From a virus, in the IMG/VR virus record IMGVR_UViG_3300025433_000017, positions 1 through 24,892 of that record: 24,892 bases of DNA; one strand, given 5' to 3'. A program made the position numbers and the translations under genes. The notes under the pieces were generated by a model. The model worked only from the letters and a program-made list of their open reading frames with translations, did not search any database and was not told the DNA's origin. Shown piece after piece: positions 6,626-14,687 of the stretch. Each line of letters begins with the position of its first letter. Position 1 is the first letter of the stretch.

Positions 6626-7174
6626 TCAAATCAACTTTAACTGTTTATCCGTGCTCATTTTCGTTAAAATATTCCCGCGCTCTTTCCGGTACTCGCGGCA
6701 GGCTTTCAGTATTAATTGCCCGTTAAAGCGTCCGTAAAAATCACCGTATTTCCCTTTTTTAATTCGCTTAAAAAGCAGGGTTATTTCTGCGATATTCAGC
6801 ATGCCAACCTCCTCAAAAATATATTGAGCGGTTTCGCGGGCTTGCTGGTCGGTTATTTCGAACCCCATAAAAGTTGAGAGGTTTACAAGCCATATTTCCA
6901 TTAAAGAAACCGGGGTTTGCCTGTTGTATATTTCTGCCAGCTCGCGAAGTTTTACCATTTTAGTTTCAAGAGCTAATTCCGCAGTATAGTACGGCTCATA
7001 CCTTTTTGAGCAAAAATCGAAATTGAATTGAGTTAAAAAAGATTTACCGGTTGAGCATGCTTTTTTAATCCCGTCAAACTTGCGTTTCTTCAATTCTGGT
7101 AAGAATGCTTTCGACTGTTTTTGCGGTTTCAGCTCCTTTACTGCTTCTGGCATTATTTGATTTAATTTTTTCAT
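6626..7174 (-). CDS. phage protein of the replication region, 182 aa
   Basis: Helical protein following the probable replisome-organizer gene. Its 5' part overlaps that gene by 101 nt in another frame. After a basic N-terminus it contains EIYNRQTPVSLMEIWLVNLSTFMGF (about residues 81-105) and a C-terminal motif around residues 135-168 (LFKRIKKGKYGDFYGRFNG, then CREYRKER). Proteins of this kind occur next to phage replication genes in Bacteroidota. A primosome-accessory or helicase-loading role is inferred from context only. The true start could lie inside the overlap (e.g. a later Met). Confidence 0.6.
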   Translation of the reverse strand: MKKLNQIMPEAVKELKPQKQSKAFLPELKKRKFDGIKKACSTGKSFLTQFNFDFCSKRYEPYYTAELALETKMVKLRELAEIYNRQTPVSLMEIWLVNLSTFMGFEITDQQARETAQYIFEEVGMLNIAEITLLFKRIKKGKYGDFYGRFNGQLILKACREYRKERGNILTKMSTDKQLKLI

Positions 7175-7787
7175 CTATCCATTCTGATTTAAATCCGGCC
7201 CAACTATTTTCAGCGGCATATTTTATGCACTCGTTAGCAGTTAAGCTTGAAATATTAATTTGATTAGCTATTGCTGTAAAGGCGGTTTCTGAGTTGGTAG
7301 CGTGTTTTTTAGCTCTTGCTTTTAACCAATCAGAAGCAATCTTCTCCTCAACACCTAAATCTAAAAGCGATTTTTTGAAGTTGAATTTTTCCCCCACACC
7401 CCCTTTAGGAGTTTTTTCATTTTCATTTTCATCTTCATTTTCATCTTCATTTTCTAAAGGCTTTTTTTGGGTTTTTATTTTTGGAGGTCTTCCCCCTTTT
7501 TTCCCGTTAGATGCCTGTCTCTCTTTAAATTTTTTCCTTTTTACTCTTTCGTCCTCAAGCCTTTGATTCCAAATGAATTGCTCGTCTGATTTAAACTTTT
7601 CTTTTAACTCATCTGAGAAAATATCCCAAACAATATTTACAATAAACCCAAGCCTTTTTTTGGGTATTTTCCCTTTATCCCATTGAACAGCTAAAAGTTT
7701 AATGTATTTACCAATATCGGAGTCGTCCATAAACATTACTCCTATAATAAAATCCTGAGCATATAAAGGGAAAGCAGGGTCTTTCAT
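7074..7787 (-). CDS. replisome-organizer-like phage replication protein
   Basis: A 237-residue protein. The N-terminus (MKDPAFPLYAQDFIIGVMFM, then DIGKYIKLLAVQWDKG) resembles the winged-helix DUF1376-like/replisome-organizer start of phage replication initiators. A basic linker with NGKKGGRPPK (about residues 93-102) is common in such proteins and may bind DNA. It is followed by an acidic repeat of Glu-Asn-Glu-Asp units (residues ~113-124, encoded by an imperfect CATTTT/CATCTT repeat near 7417-7455). The C-terminal domain includes ENSWAGFKSEWI. Role in origin recognition is inferred. Confidence 0.65.
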   Translation of the reverse strand: MKDPAFPLYAQDFIIGVMFMDDSDIGKYIKLLAVQWDKGKIPKKRLGFIVNIVWDIFSDELKEKFKSDEQFIWNQRLEDERVKRKKFKERQASNGKKGGRPPKIKTQKKPLENEDENEDENENEKTPKGGVGEKFNFKKSLLDLGVEEKIASDWLKARAKKHATNSETAFTAIANQINISSLTANECIKYAAENSWAGFKSEWIDEKIKSNNARSSKGAETAKTVESILTRIEETQV

Positions 7788-7789
7788 AA

Positions 7790-8053
7790 TTAATCTTCTT
7801 TTTTAGCCATTTCCTGTACAAATACGGGCTTTAAACAACTCCCGAAAATAGGCTGCAAAGGCTCATTAAAAGTGAGCACACTTAACCATATTTGCCCGGT
7901 TTCCATAATTTGTTTCAACTCATCTTTATCGAGTTTAAAACACATGGTTACTTCTCCTTTTTTCCCTCCGGTAATATGTGCTGGCAGGGTCTCGTACTGT
8001 TCCTGGTTTTCGGCAAAACGTACGTTCACCGCTGGAAATTCAATTGCTTTCAT
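7790..8053 (-). CDS. hypothetical phage protein, 87 aa
   Basis: ATG at 8053 overlaps the stop of the SNF2-like helicase (ATGA), indicating translational coupling. It has a beta-rich start (MKAIEFPAVNVRFAENQ) and a central stretch FKLDKDELKQIMETGQIWLSVLTF that looks like a common small-protein family of Bacteroidota phages. No catalytic motif seen. Possibly a helicase companion, by position only. Confidence 0.65.
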   Translation of the reverse strand: MKAIEFPAVNVRFAENQEQYETLPAHITGGKKGEVTMCFKLDKDELKQIMETGQIWLSVLTFNEPLQPIFGSCLKPVFVQEMAKKED

Positions 8054-9720
8054 CGTTTTTTATTAAAAAGGTTTATAATGCCATCCAATACACTCTCTTC
8101 AACTTTGTTTTTTGCCCCGGTAATTTCATCCGAGACTTTGCGTTTTTCATCAATTATCTGATACACCCATTCGTCGATGGTATCTTTCCCGAGAAAGTAG
8201 GTGCACTGTACACTATCTTTTTGCCCAATTCTGTGACATCTGTCCTCGCATTGCTCCGTATCGGCAGCATGCCACGGTAACTCTACAAATGCAACCCGCG
8301 AAGCTGCTGTAAGGGTAATACCCACCCCGGCGGCTTTTATCGAGCAGATAATTAGCTTTACATTAGGGTCTTTTTGAAATATATCGACATTCTTTTGTCG
8401 GGTGGCTCCGTTGTCGTTTCCGAATATGGTAACTGCTTTTGGAAAATGGCTGTGGATATGCTTCTGAACTTCGCGTAAATGGGTAAATAATACCAACTTT
8501 TCTCCTGAGGAAATAATATCGTTTACATACTCTATTACATCTGCAAGTTTTCCACGGGCGGAAATATTTTTAAGTACTCCGATTTTTACCATTACCTCGC
8601 CCCGCATACTTCTTTGAACCTGTTCATCGGTGGCGGCTTTGTACTTCTTGAGATAAATTTCGAGGTCGTTTAAAGCATCGTTATACTCTTTACGGGTATT
8701 AATACCACATAATACTATTTGCCTCATTTTATCGGGTAGGTCTTTTAAAACGTCTTTTTTTTCGCGCCTGTAAAAGCAGGCTTTATTTAGCAAATAATTA
8801 AGTTCGCCAAGGTTCGAGTGCCCATCGCCGCCTTCGCAGTAACGGTCAACAAAACGTTTATAACCGCCAAACTTTCCGAGCTGGTCTATTATACCTAATT
8901 GGCTGATTAAATCGCCTGGCTTGTTTACAACCGGGGTTCCTGTTAAAGCAAGAATCCACTCTTTGCCAGTACAAATTCCTTTAGTAAATTTTGTTTGTTG
9001 TGTGCGGGTATCTTTTACGCGGTGGCTCTCGTCGATAATAATCGATTTGAAAACATTAATATTGGTGTTGAATTTAATGTGATTTAACCTCAGTGGCCGA
9101 CCTTCTGGCTTGTCTATTTTTGAAACAAAGTATTTTTTTAGGCTTTCATAATTCACAATAAATATATCGGCAATGGCTTTATCTCTAAAAATATTATGCT
9201 CGGCTTTTGTAAACATGTGCCAGGTGCCTTTATTCCGGTCGGAAAGGAGCATGGCTTTATGATCGCCCCACATGTGCCACTCGCGCTGCCAGTTGAGTTT
9301 TAACGAGGCCGGGCAAATTACCAAACACGGGAAAGCCTGTGCCGCAATAATTGTTGCAATTGCCTGAGCCGTTTTTCCAAGTCCCGGCTGGTCGCCAATT
9401 ATTACCCGTTTTTTTTGCAGATTGTAAGCCACTCCTCCAGTCTGAAAAGGAAATAATTTCATTTTTAAAGGGATATTTATTTTCAACTCGGGCAGTGGAG
9501 GTATTTTATACTCAATTGTTTGTACTGGCTGGCTGCTTGCCATTGCAAAACCAAATCTACGCGCAAAATGCTCAACCGTGGCACGTTCTGAAACTGGCAC
9601 CGTCCACGTTTTATTTACATAATCGAAACGCCGTCCGGGTAATGCCTTTACAGCATTTACAATGTAAGGCTTGTATTGAAAAGCAAAGTGGAATAAGTTA
9701 TTTTGTTCTATAATTCTCAT
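8050..9720 (-). CDS. SNF2-family DNA helicase/translocase
   Basis: A 556-residue superfamily-2 ATPase. Walker A is GDQPGLGKTAQA (residues 109-120), motif II is DESH (230-233), motif III is TGTP (260-263). The C-terminal RecA domain ends in the SNF2 signature region with AAGVGITLTAA and CHRIGQKD. The first ~65 residues (FHFAFQYKPYIVNAVKALPG) resemble the HARP-like N-terminus of SMARCAL1-type annealing helicases. It probably remodels forks or recombination intermediates for the phage. It shares one base with the NinG gene stop (TAATG) and is coupled to the 87-aa gene. Confidence 0.92.
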   Translation of the reverse strand: MRIIEQNNLFHFAFQYKPYIVNAVKALPGRRFDYVNKTWTVPVSERATVEHFARRFGFAMASSQPVQTIEYKIPPLPELKINIPLKMKLFPFQTGGVAYNLQKKRVIIGDQPGLGKTAQAIATIIAAQAFPCLVICPASLKLNWQREWHMWGDHKAMLLSDRNKGTWHMFTKAEHNIFRDKAIADIFIVNYESLKKYFVSKIDKPEGRPLRLNHIKFNTNINVFKSIIIDESHRVKDTRTQQTKFTKGICTGKEWILALTGTPVVNKPGDLISQLGIIDQLGKFGGYKRFVDRYCEGGDGHSNLGELNYLLNKACFYRREKKDVLKDLPDKMRQIVLCGINTRKEYNDALNDLEIYLKKYKAATDEQVQRSMRGEVMVKIGVLKNISARGKLADVIEYVNDIISSGEKLVLFTHLREVQKHIHSHFPKAVTIFGNDNGATRQKNVDIFQKDPNVKLIICSIKAAGVGITLTAASRVAFVELPWHAADTEQCEDRCHRIGQKDSVQCTYFLGKDTIDEWVYQIIDEKRKVSDEITGAKNKVEESVLDGIINLFNKKR

Positions 9721-10418
9721 TAATGATCTTGTGTAATTTCAATTGGTGTAATTTGGTATATACCAAGTCTTTCATTCAGCTCGCGGCGGGTGAAATCGCT
9801 ACCAGAGAGTATCTCTTTTTTAATAGCCCGGGCGATGGTAATTTTTTCTATTAGCTCGGGTATGGTTAAATGAATGGATTTGAATTTTGCAGGGAGGCTT
9901 TGAACTATTTCTAAATTAGCAGCTCCGTAATGTTTTAGCAATCCTTTATCGTAGGCTCTTTCGTTTCCCGATTTATAATTGTTGCAAATACTGCACTGTT
10001 TGAAAATGTTTGAGAAATGGAAGCGTAAAGTAGGGTTACTGCCTACGGAAATTCTGTGTCCGGCATGAAACTGGCGGGTTATTTTTCCACCCCATCCGTG
10101 GTCGCAACTAATACAGCCTTTTTCGATGTCAATTAGCCTGACAATTGCATTTACTTCATCCTGCAGCTTTCTTATATAATAGCTTCTTGTACGTGCCTCC
10201 TCTTTTTTATTACGGGATTCGGCTTTGCTAACACGCTCCGACTGCTTTTTAGCACGTATTTGTGTCGATTCTAACACTTTCTTACCCTCGGTAGTACCAA
10301 ACAGCCACACTTTAAAACAATTTAAACAAAGCCCGTATCTGTGGATATAAGAGGGCACTCCGCAACCGTTGTTAATTGCGCGGCCAGTACCTTTACATTT
10401 TTTCTTCTTACGTTCCAT
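9720..10418 (-). CDS. ninG: NinG-like recombination protein
   Basis: A 232-residue protein with the lambda NinG (Rap) layout: a basic central helix (residues ~55-90), then a zinc/HNH-like core with CISC (102-105), HAGH (118-121), SVGSNPTLRF and QCSICNNYKSGN (141-152). NinG/Rap is a structure-specific endonuclease that resolves recombination intermediates in RecT/Beta-type pathways. There is an additional N-terminal Cys cluster (Cys8, Cys19, Cys31, Cys34) that may form a second zinc site. It is located between the helicase and the RecT/exonuclease module, as expected. Confidence 0.88.
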   Translation of the reverse strand: MERKKKKCKGTGRAINNGCGVPSYIHRYGLCLNCFKVWLFGTTEGKKVLESTQIRAKKQSERVSKAESRNKKEEARTRSYYIRKLQDEVNAIVRLIDIEKGCISCDHGWGGKITRQFHAGHRISVGSNPTLRFHFSNIFKQCSICNNYKSGNERAYDKGLLKHYGAANLEIVQSLPAKFKSIHLTIPELIEKITIARAIKKEILSGSDFTRRELNERLGIYQITPIEITQDH

Positions 10419-10437
10419 TTTTACGGGCTTTGATTGG

Positions 10438-10977
10438 CTAAAATGAGCCAGATTCTTTTACACTCTCCAGCTCTTTGGCATCCTGTGAAACCGGGTTTTC
10501 CTCAAAATCAACCTCCATGACATCATCGCTTTTAGCTGATTCAATCCTCTCGTTTGGATCGGTGGTTTCTTCCTCCCTGCCCTCAATTACCTCGGCGTTA
10601 TACTCCTGATACTGTGTCCAAAGGTTGTAATCCATGGAGTTCATTTTTTCGGTCCACTCCTTACGCATACCGTCGCGGTTTTCATCGATATCCAATCTTG
10701 TTAGGGTTTTCACCCCCTCTTTTGGAACATGATATTCTACCTTGCAATCAATTTGCCTTAAATCATAACCGGAGGCTACTTTATTGGCCGCCTGACTAAT
10801 TTGCTCTTTTGCCTCGTTAATACGAGAGCCGTAGGTTGAGGTAATTGATTTTTTTTCATCCTCAAGCGACCTTTGCTCCTGCGTTTTGTTAGCAAGCTCG
10901 GTGCTGATTTCCTGTAACTCGTCCCGGGTGAAAACATATTTCAAACTCCGGTTGTCTTTAAATTCCTGTTCGTTCAT
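10438..10977 (-). CDS. coiled-coil phage protein in recombination operon
   Basis: A 179-residue acidic protein. The ATG at 10977 (MNEQEFKDNRSLKYVFTRDE) is preferred over an open upstream extension that overlaps the previous gene. Residues ~17-65 are a coiled coil (LQEISTELANKTQEQRSL). The C-terminal ~50 residues are highly acidic and probably disordered. Such proteins sit beside RecT/exonuclease genes in Bacteroidota phages. Role unknown. Confidence 0.65.
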   Translation of the reverse strand: MNEQEFKDNRSLKYVFTRDELQEISTELANKTQEQRSLEDEKKSITSTYGSRINEAKEQISQAANKVASGYDLRQIDCKVEYHVPKEGVKTLTRLDIDENRDGMRKEWTEKMNSMDYNLWTQYQEYNAEVIEGREEETTDPNERIESAKSDDVMEVDFEENPVSQDAKELESVKESGSF

Positions 10978-11003
10978 TTGAATTATTATTTTAAAAGTGA
11001 ATG

Positions 11004-11435
11004 TTAATATGGTGGCTGATTTCCATGGTGACTTCCTGAAACACCCCCGGCTGCATATTGATCTGCCTTGGCCTTGCTTACTACGGTGCGGCACCATTCT
11101 AATTGGTGGGTAGCTGTTTTATTTAATCGCTCAATCCAGTTTACCTGATAATTTGCCTCTTTACAGGCGGCTTTTACAAGCTCGTTAACAGTTGAAGCCG
11201 AGAGCATCTGTTTTGCCGAATCGCGTAAAACGTCCATTATCTCGGTTTTTAAAAGCTCATCTTTGTGGTACTTGGCATCGGCTAACATTTTACCTGTTCT
11301 AGAGATGTAAACAGATAAGTCGTTACCCCTTTCAATGGCCTCCTCCGCCTCCTCGCTCATGGTTAAATCCAAAAAATCATGAATACCCTCTGCCTCGGCT
11401 TTTAGCTCCTGCGGCGTGTTAATATTGTCTAACAT
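11004..11435 (-). CDS. helical phage protein, 143 aa
   Basis: ATG at 11435. Almost entirely helical, with acidic stretches (MSEEAEEAIERGNDLSVYIS) and a central segment with KYHKDELLKTEIMDVLRDSA, ending in a Gly/His/Pro-rich tail (SHHGNQPPY). It sits in the recombination operon, overlapping the preceding 57-aa gene by 7 nt. No motif identifies a function. Confidence 0.65.
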   Translation of the reverse strand: MLDNINTPQELKAEAEGIHDFLDLTMSEEAEEAIERGNDLSVYISRTGKMLADAKYHKDELLKTEIMDVLRDSAKQMLSASTVNELVKAACKEANYQVNWIERLNKTATHQLEWCRTVVSKAKADQYAAGGVSGSHHGNQPPY

Positions 11436-11602
11436 ATTACGGTATAATTAAGGTGAACACTTGTTGCCTGAAACCTTTTTATTAAGCTGCCTTTATACTC
11501 TTTCAGGTTATTGGTTTCGTCTTGTGTTTTAAAAGAGTAGCACTCATCTTGTCTGCCCTCGTGCCTTCTAATTAGAGTAACTTTTGTAATCTTGTAAATC
11601 AT
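11429..11602 (-). CDS. small hypothetical protein, 57 aa
   Basis: The start codon overlaps the exonuclease stop in an ATGA arrangement, and its end overlaps the start of the next gene by 7 nt, which argues for real coupling. Sequence begins MIYKITKVTLIRR and is basic with predicted beta strands and a central EGRQDECYSF turn. No family recognised. Confidence 0.6.
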   Translation of the reverse strand: MIYKITKVTLIRRHEGRQDECYSFKTQDETNNLKEYKGSLIKRFQATSVHLNYTVIC

Positions 11603-12231
11603 AGCATTATGCTCCAGTATTTAAAAGCCAGCTCCTGATATTGCTTTTTTCCTTCGCTGTAGAAATCATCGCCCCGGCGGATGGAAATTTTAAATATTTT
11701 GAAATTGACTTTTGAAATGAATAATAGAATGTCTTTCTCGCTCCCGGCAATATCCATATACCAAGCCCTTGAGCGCGGGTAATCGAAAAACCTCGCGGCA
11801 TCTTCACACTGCTTTTGCGTGGTGGCGGCAGTACTTTTAATATCTCCGCCCCAACCTAATAAGGGCATGTATAAATCCCATTTGCAACGTGCCTGAAGGC
11901 TGAACGGGAACCCCAAATGTTTAATGTGGAGTTCCTCTGCCATTACCTTTTGGAAATCCGATTTATCAAGTATCTGTTTACACATTGGGTCTTTCATAAA
12001 AGCCTTTTTCATTTGTTTGGCTTGCTCAAATTGCTCAGCTGTATATTGCTCGCCATCGCAGGTAAGGTTGAAGTAATTAACCTTGTGATTTTCCGTAATC
12101 ATCATATCGATTAATGTTCCAAACTTATAGGCCTCCGTGGGATCTGATTTGTCCTCGCGTGGGTATAAATACTCCTTTAAACTCGATAAATCGGAGTTGG
12201 AAACCTCCGGGCGTGAAAAATATGGGTCCAT
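11599..12231 (-). CDS. PD-(D/E)XK exonuclease, RecE/YqaJ-like
   Basis: A 210-residue nuclease. The core shows KWDLYMP (about residues 117-123), GWGGDIKST with the D-x-K motif (~126-134), and then RSRAWYMDIAG as the Q/Y-containing helix of this fold. This is the layout of the RecE C-terminal/YqaJ type exonucleases that resect double-stranded ends. RecT lies one gene upstream in the same operon, supporting a RecE/RecT-like single-strand annealing system. The segment before residue 60 (VSNSDLSSLKEYL, then FGTLIDMMI) also fits this family. Confidence 0.82.
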   Translation of the reverse strand: MDPYFSRPEVSNSDLSSLKEYLYPREDKSDPTEAYKFGTLIDMMITENHKVNYFNLTCDGEQYTAEQFEQAKQMKKAFMKDPMCKQILDKSDFQKVMAEELHIKHLGFPFSLQARCKWDLYMPLLGWGGDIKSTAATTQKQCEDAARFFDYPRSRAWYMDIAGSEKDILLFISKVNFKIFKISIRRGDDFYSEGKKQYQELAFKYWSIML

Positions 12232-12235
12232 GCCT

Positions 12236-13444
12236 CTACGCTTTAGCCACGGTTTTAAAAGTCTCTTCGTATTTCACATAAGGCGAGGTGATTTTCTCAC
12301 CATCTTTCAAGGCGTGTTTTTCAGCCCAGCCTTTCATCTGGTTTAAGCTTTTGCGCCCCAATACATCAACCCCAAGGTTTTTGCCCTCTTTTTCGAACCA
12401 CAATTGGAAGATGGTAACCCAGCCTGCAGGGTGAGTAACAGCAATATTATAACCGCTGCGAACCTGGGCTTTTGATTCTGGCCGCGCGGTTTGCTCCACA
12501 TTATCGAACATGCTGTCCATGTCAGATTCTTGTTTTTTTGCTTCTGCATTGGCAGCCTCGTTTGCCTCACGCTCGGCGGCCTCATTTTCCAAACGTTTCT
12601 TTTCCTCTGCCTCACGTTTTTCGCGTAAATCCTTCAAACGTTGAGCCTCAACTGCATCCTCTTTTTCAGCCTCCGCAATGGCCACCAACTCAGTTTTTTT
12701 CGATGGGAGTTTATCCAATAACTCAACACGGTACTCCTCAATTTCTGTAGAAAAAAGTTGAGCATAATAGCCATGTTTGGTATCTAAAGCCTGTTTGATA
12801 ATTAAATTAGCGTCATCCGTTGAAATATGGTTTACAAAAAACCGGAGTGTAAACTTGAAGTAATGCTCGTTATTTAAAGCCAGCGAATAGTTCTCAATGG
12901 TTTCGGCAACGTCCAGAAAATTTTCTAAGGTAACGTTCTCGAAAAGTTCATACAGCAGACTTTTGCACTTGGTAATATGGGTATTAAAATACTCGCTCAG
13001 TTTAACCTCGGCCTCTGCGGCAATGCGTGTTTTTTCCTTTTCAATATCCAACTTCCTTTGAGCCTCAATTTCGCGCTGGCGCTGCTCTTTTGCTTTTTGT
13101 GTTGCAAATGCATCTCGTAGCACTTGAATTTGCGCGGGAACGCTTTTTCTATTGGTTTTTGATATAAGGTTTTCCAATCCGGTAAACTCTTTCCGAATGG
13201 TATCAAAAATTTGAGTTACCGGATTTCGTCGCGTTTTCAAAACCGTTTCTGTTTCGCGAACCCGCACCAAATAATTGTTACACTTGGCGTCCAACTCATT
13301 GCTCATGCCCTCGGCCTCGATGGTGTCTAAAATAGTCTGCCCGAAGTCAACCGCACCGGAAACAGATTGTTCGTTTTTTATTAATGCCGATTGTGCCGTT
13401 TCAACTATGGTTACAAACTGCTCGGCTTTTACTATATCGCTCAT
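12236..13444 (-). CDS. long coiled-coil protein between RecT and exonuclease
   Basis: A 402-residue protein with ATG at 13444. The N-terminal ~100 residues are helical. A charged coiled coil spans about residues 110-150 (FATQKAKEQRQREIEAQRK), and a second very charged Lys/Glu/Ala-rich helix spans ~255-305. The C-terminal ~75 residues (WVTIFQLWFEKEGKNLGVD, ending FKTVAKA) look like a separate small domain. Similar proteins occur with RecT in Bacteroidota phages. An architectural role in recombination is inferred. It has 4-nt and 18-nt gaps to its neighbours. Confidence 0.65.
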   Translation of the reverse strand: MSDIVKAEQFVTIVETAQSALIKNEQSVSGAVDFGQTILDTIEAEGMSNELDAKCNNYLVRVRETETVLKTRRNPVTQIFDTIRKEFTGLENLISKTNRKSVPAQIQVLRDAFATQKAKEQRQREIEAQRKLDIEKEKTRIAAEAEVKLSEYFNTHITKCKSLLYELFENVTLENFLDVAETIENYSLALNNEHYFKFTLRFFVNHISTDDANLIIKQALDTKHGYYAQLFSTEIEEYRVELLDKLPSKKTELVAIAEAEKEDAVEAQRLKDLREKREAEEKKRLENEAAEREANEAANAEAKKQESDMDSMFDNVEQTARPESKAQVRSGYNIAVTHPAGWVTIFQLWFEKEGKNLGVDVLGRKSLNQMKGWAEKHALKDGEKITSPYVKYEETFKTVAKA

Positions 13445-13462
13445 GTCAATAAATTTTATAGG

Positions 13463-14380
13463 TTAAAATGCTCCTTGCTCATCTTCCTCCTCTGGGGAGG
13501 CTTCAATTACTATTGTTTCGGGCTCGACGACGTCGGCCTCAACTGGCCCAAAAGCCTTAGTAGTTACATCCTCGGCTTTGGTATCTTCAATACCGTAATC
13601 GATTGCTTCTGGCTCGGGATCATCAACTTTCGAGAAATCGCCAATTTTAATTTTTGGATAAGAGGCAAAAGCGTGTTTAATTGTTTTAGCAATTAGAAAG
13701 CCTTTGTCGATTTGACCTTTGGGGCCGGATGAATAAAGGGCATTTGCTTTGCCTTTGTTTTTCCTTTCAGAATAACCCTTTAAACGGAGAAAATCATCTT
13801 GCTCCAAAAAAGCAAAGTCAACAGTTCCATCTGGTTTAACCATTCTCATAAAACAGGCAATAATAGTATTGTCTGTTACCGGGTGGGCAGCTGTATGACT
13901 AATGATAGTACCTTCTTTCCCTGTGGTTCGCTCGTATTTATCGGAGGCAAAAACTACAACCGGATTATCGGCATGTTTTACCTGCCCTGCGCGAATTCTT
14001 CGAACCAATTCCCCATATCCGGTAATGCTCAGGCTTGCCCGCTTCTCGTAGCTTGGGTTTTGCCGTGTACCAATATTAATACTCCCCGGCAATAAGTATG
14101 CGTGGGGCTTGGCTCCAGACTCTAAAGAAAGGCCGTTGTAAGCCACGTCGATAAAGCAGCCGTATAAACTAAGCTTAGAGCATTTTTGAAGCTCCGGGCT
14201 TTCTTGAATCAGCTTCAGGAAATTGAACTTTTCCTTTGCGTAGATTTGCGCCCCTAATTCGGAGCCGTGAAATGAATTATAAAGCGTGACAAACTTATTC
14301 TCAACCCGCTCATCTTCTACAAGCTGGGTTGCTGTCATTCTGCTTAATTCATCAATTTTTAATGCAATTTTGTTACTCAT
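13463..14380 (-). CDS. recT: RecT-family single-strand annealing protein
   Basis: A 305-residue protein. ATG at 14380 is chosen because the open frame further upstream reads through the tRNA. GCFIDVAYNGLSLE (about residues 73-86) and SLSITGYGELVRRIRAG, ~117-133, are characteristic of the RecT/RedB-like annealases. GFLIAKTIKHAFASYPKI lies before a disordered acidic C-terminus (DDPEPEAIDYG to the end). It pairs complementary single strands after exonuclease resection. The partner exonuclease is at 11599-12231. Confidence 0.9.
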   Translation of the reverse strand: MSNKIALKIDELSRMTATQLVEDERVENKFVTLYNSFHGSELGAQIYAKEKFNFLKLIQESPELQKCSKLSLYGCFIDVAYNGLSLESGAKPHAYLLPGSINIGTRQNPSYEKRASLSITGYGELVRRIRAGQVKHADNPVVVFASDKYERTTGKEGTIISHTAAHPVTDNTIIACFMRMVKPDGTVDFAFLEQDDFLRLKGYSERKNKGKANALYSSGPKGQIDKGFLIAKTIKHAFASYPKIKIGDFSKVDDPEPEAIDYGIEDTKAEDVTTKAFGPVEADVVEPETIVIEASPEEEDEQGAF

Positions 14381-14399
14381 GTCAATAAGTTTTTTTAAT

Positions 14400-14434
14400 C
14401 CCGGAGCCAGTCTGGTTAACTGGTTTACTCCGGG
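14400..14434. other. stable hairpin between recT and tRNA
   Basis: CCCGGAG (14400-14406) pairs with CTCCGGG (14428-14434), with an inner CCAG/CTGG pairing. On the minus strand it lies in the recT leader, 20 nt before the ATG, and is followed by A residues rather than T residues, so it is not a minus-strand terminator. It may mark the processed 3' side of the tRNA or fold in the recT leader. Confidence 0.55.
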
Positions 14435-14457
14435 AGGTTTTAATTTTAAGAAATTAG

Positions 14458-14529
14458 TAGCGGGAAGGGGATTCGAACCCCCGACCTGCAGGTTATGAGT
14501 CTGCCGAGCTACCACTGCTCTACCCCACA
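14458..14529 (-). tRNA. tRNA with CAT anticodon (Met or lysidine-Ile)
   Basis: A 72-nt cloverleaf: D arm GAGC-AGTGGTA-GCTC, anticodon loop CTCATAA, T arm GGGGG-TTCGAAT-CCCCT, discriminator A, no encoded CCA. Acceptor pairs 2-7 form (two of them G·T), but the first pair is T·T. The anticodon stem closes with an A·C mismatch (GCAGA/CCTGC). The stem lacks the three G-C pairs of initiators, so an elongator Met or an Ile2 (CAT) identity is likelier. It sits directly upstream of recT. Confidence 0.85.
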
Positions 14530-14532
14530 ATA

Positions 14533-14559
14533 TTCAGGTTCTTAACTCCCCAACCTGAA
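14533..14559. other. hairpin immediately 5' of the tRNA
   Basis: TTCAGGTT (14533-14540) and AACCTGAA (14552-14559) form a perfect 8-bp stem with an 11-nt loop, 3 nt upstream of the mature tRNA on the minus strand. The same AACCTGAATATT sequence recurs in inverted form at 14703-14714. It could be part of a larger tRNA precursor or a processing signal. Confidence 0.5.
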
Positions 14560-14687
14560 AGCGGATGCTTAACTTGGATTTTCAACTGCCATGCATCTAC
14601 GGCTTAGGCTCCAAATTGCCTCTGCGTTTATTTTTGTGTCTTATTTTCCATTCGCAGCCAACACTTCCTTTTGATGGTTTGTCCAAA

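Noticed and set aside
7417-7455. Tandem CATTTT/CATCTT units, possible regulatory or CRISPR-like repeat
   Set aside because: In-frame coding for an Asn/Asp/Glu linker within the 237-aa protein; no spacers, so a simple coding microsatellite.
7294-7566. Plus-strand open frame of 90 codons opposite the replisome-organizer gene
   Set aside because: Low-complexity Phe/Ser-rich translation of the antisense of an acidic/basic repeat; no start context, and the minus-strand gene explains the sequence.
12472-12750. Plus-strand 92-codon His/Pro-rich frame
   Set aside because: Antisense shadow of the Glu/Ala/Lys-rich coiled coil in the 402-aa protein.
14400-14434. Terminator between tRNA and recT on the minus strand
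   Set aside because: The stem is strong, but on the minus strand it is followed by ATTAAAAAAAC, with no T tract.
14458-14529. N-terminal extension of RecT reading through the tRNA
   Set aside because: The frame is open to 14530, but the first 50 codons are the tRNA and leader hairpin; the ATG at 14380 begins normal RecT-like sequence.
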